This document shows, piece after piece, positions 63,001 through 64,000 of a stretch of DNA of 64,000 nucleotides. Within the stretch, counting starts at the first letter, position 1; each line of letters opens with the position of its first letter. This DNA is from Sepiola atlantica (taxonomy: Eukaryota > Mollusca > Cephalopoda > Sepiida > Sepiolidae). The notes under the pieces are model-generated. The model did not search any database, was not told where the DNA came from, and saw nothing but the letters and a program-made list of their open reading frames with translations. The DNA is taken from NCBI GenBank assembly GCA_963556195.1, contig CAUVYP010001208.1, forward strand, positions 5,146,001 to 5,210,000, written 5' to 3'. Made by a program: the position numbers and the translations under genes.

Positions 63001-64000
63001 TGCAACGAAACTTTGCAGACAGTCGCGGAGACACATGTTCTACTGAAGTACCAAGTTTCAGAAGTGCAGCTCTTGTACTGCCGGAGATATGTCGATACAA
63101 ACTGAATACGCAAACTATCAACAAAATTGATTGCGATTCAAAGTTGATATCGCTTTTGTTTATAACTTCACCATTCTTTAGAATTGTGCAACGAAACTTT
63201 GCAGGGATACGCGGAGTCACATGCTCTACTGAAGTACCAAGTTTCAGAAGTGCAGCTCTTGTACTGCCGGAGATATGTCGATACAAACTGAATACGCAAA
63301 ACATCGACAAAATTTAGCGCGTTTTAAAGTTGATATCGCTTTTGTTTATAACTTCCACATTTATTCGAATTGTGCAACGAAACTTTGCAGACAGTCGCGG
63401 ATAGGCCTTTTCTACTGAAGTACCAAGTTTCAGAAGTGCAGCTCTTGTACTGCCGGAGATATGTCGATACAAACTGAATACGCAAAACATCAACAAAATT
63501 TAGCGCGTTTTAAAGTTGATATCGCTTTTGTTTATAACTTCCACATTTATTCGAATTGTGCAACGAAACTTTGCACAGATTAGCGGAGTCACATTTTCTA
63601 CTGAAGTACCAAGTTTCAGAAGTGCAGCTATTGTACTGCCGGAGATATGTCGATACAAACTGAATACGCAAAACATCAACAAAATTTAGCGCGTTTTAAA
63701 GTTGATATCGCTTTTGTTTATAACTTCCACATTTATTCGAATTGTGCAACGAAACTTTGCAGACAGTCGCGGAGACACATGTTCTACTGAAGTACCAAGT
63801 TTCAGAAGTGCAGCTTTTGTACTGCCGGAGATATGTCGATACAACCTGAATACGCAAAACATCAACAAAATTTAGCGCGTTTTAAAGTTGATATCGCTTT
63901 TGTTTATAACTTCCACATTTATTCGAATTGTGCAACGAAACTTTGCACAGATTAGCGGAGTCACATGTTCTACTGAAGTACCAAGTTTCAGAAGTGCAGC
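60062..64000. repeat. 7,253-bp unit, copy 2 (runs off the window)
   Basis: Monomer order from 60,152: G, B, H2, C, K2, B, C, K2, B, D, B, C, G, B, H2, C, K2, D, B, C, then a partial G to the window end. Rare variants at ccggaggtatg (near 61,968), gcagctattg (62,138 and 63,625), atgtcaatac (62,903), gcttttgtac (63,813) and acaacctgaat (63,841) all recur from copy 1. The only difference I noticed is gaatatgc near 60,315. The left limit lies inside the monomer at 59,966, a B window followed by sequence identical to the right part of the C at 52,713. Confidence 0.86.
63872..64000. repeat. Partial monomer at right edge
   Basis: These are the first 129 bases of a G monomer (cacagattagc, catgttc), cut by the window end. 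It corresponds to the G at 56,619 in the first 7,253-bp copy. The array therefore continues beyond the window. Confidence 0.94.

Larger units (their letters stand above)
1..64000. repeat. 186-bp satellite DNA array filling the window
   Basis: The same 186-bp unit recurs head to tail from the first base to the last, always in the same orientation. Complete monomers start at 92 and the last partial one starts at 63,872. That distance is 18 bp short of 343 exact periods, and the shortfall is fully explained by the small deletions I located (near 6,221, 8,823, 14,029, 16,631, 22,891, 30,275, 35,235, 38,671, 40,932, 42,605, 46,200, 48,058 and 56,920). A typical monomer has 33 G and 36 C, about 37% G+C, with 9 CpG. 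Most monomers carry EcoRV (gatatc, positions 19-24), DraI (tttaaa, 10-15) and BstBI (ttcgaa, 51-56) sites. No non-satellite insertion is seen. The unit length is close to one nucleosome plus linker, as in many eukaryotic centromeric satellites. The family itself I do not recognise. Confidence 0.98.

Noticed and set aside
1..64000. CRISPR array
   Set aside because: The period is constant at 186 bp, with no short repeat alternating with unique spacers. All of the unit is conserved, and the variable window takes only a handful of recurring forms.
1..64000. Ribosomal or 5S RNA gene cluster, tRNA cluster or telomeric repeat
   Set aside because: No 5S- or tRNA-like sequence is recognisable in the monomer and no short G-rich telomere unit is present.
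1..64000. Transposable element ends, target-site duplications or inverted monomers
   Set aside because: No interruption of the 186-bp register larger than 2 bp and no reverse-oriented monomer was found.

Overview
The whole 64,000-base window is one uninterrupted head-to-tail satellite DNA array with a 186-bp monomer. I count 343 complete monomers in register from position 92 to 63,871, plus a 91-bp partial monomer at the left edge and a 129-bp partial at the right edge. There is no unique sequence, recognisable gene, RNA gene, transposon or array border anywhere, and every monomer lies in the same orientation. A typical monomer is about 37% G+C (69 of 186 bases). It is not depleted in CpG: 9 are present and about 6.4 are expected from base composition. 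A homogeneous, nucleosome-scale satellite of this size points to a eukaryotic chromosome assembled from long reads, most likely centromeric, pericentromeric or another heterochromatic block. CpG retention fits a lineage without heavy CpG methylation, such as many arthropods. I do not recognise the satellite family or the species.

Coordinate convention: monomer position 1 is the first t of ttagcgcg, and position 186 ends acaaaat. Monomers fall into classes set mainly by a short variable window at positions 75-98, which I name B, G, C, H, J, D, E, F and K. K differs most, because it also has its own left part. Q is a G/K recombinant. The classes are arranged in nested higher-order repeats (HORs).

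Layout. 92-5,768: mixed K/B/G/C/H/F/J monomers. 5,769-13,576 and 13,577-21,384: two copies of a 7,808-bp, 42-monomer unit in which I found no difference at any variant compared. Each copy contains tetramer (744-bp) and pentamer (930-bp) HORs. 21,385-32,073: mixed zone where the D class first appears, at 23,333. 32,074-37,466: a 15-mer HOR and a 14-mer derivative. 37,467-39,882: mixed. 39,883-42,856: a 7-mer HOR, then a copy enlarged by an extra E,B dimer. 42,857-45,274: a second, different 7-mer HOR, about two copies. 45,833-49,550: two copies of a 10-mer (1,859 bp each). 51,597-56,060: two copies of a 12-mer (2,232 bp each). 52,809-60,061: a 7,253-bp unit whose second copy starts near 60,062 and runs off the window.

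The sequence shows layered unequal exchange: small HORs sit inside larger, younger duplications, and exchange points fall in register inside homologous monomers. Open reading frames of about 60 codons recur on both strands because 186 is a multiple of 3. They are not genes by any evidence visible here. I found no previously undescribed coding system. What is notable is the HOR architecture, the sharp change of monomer classes near 23 kb, the confined variable window and a conserved dyad.
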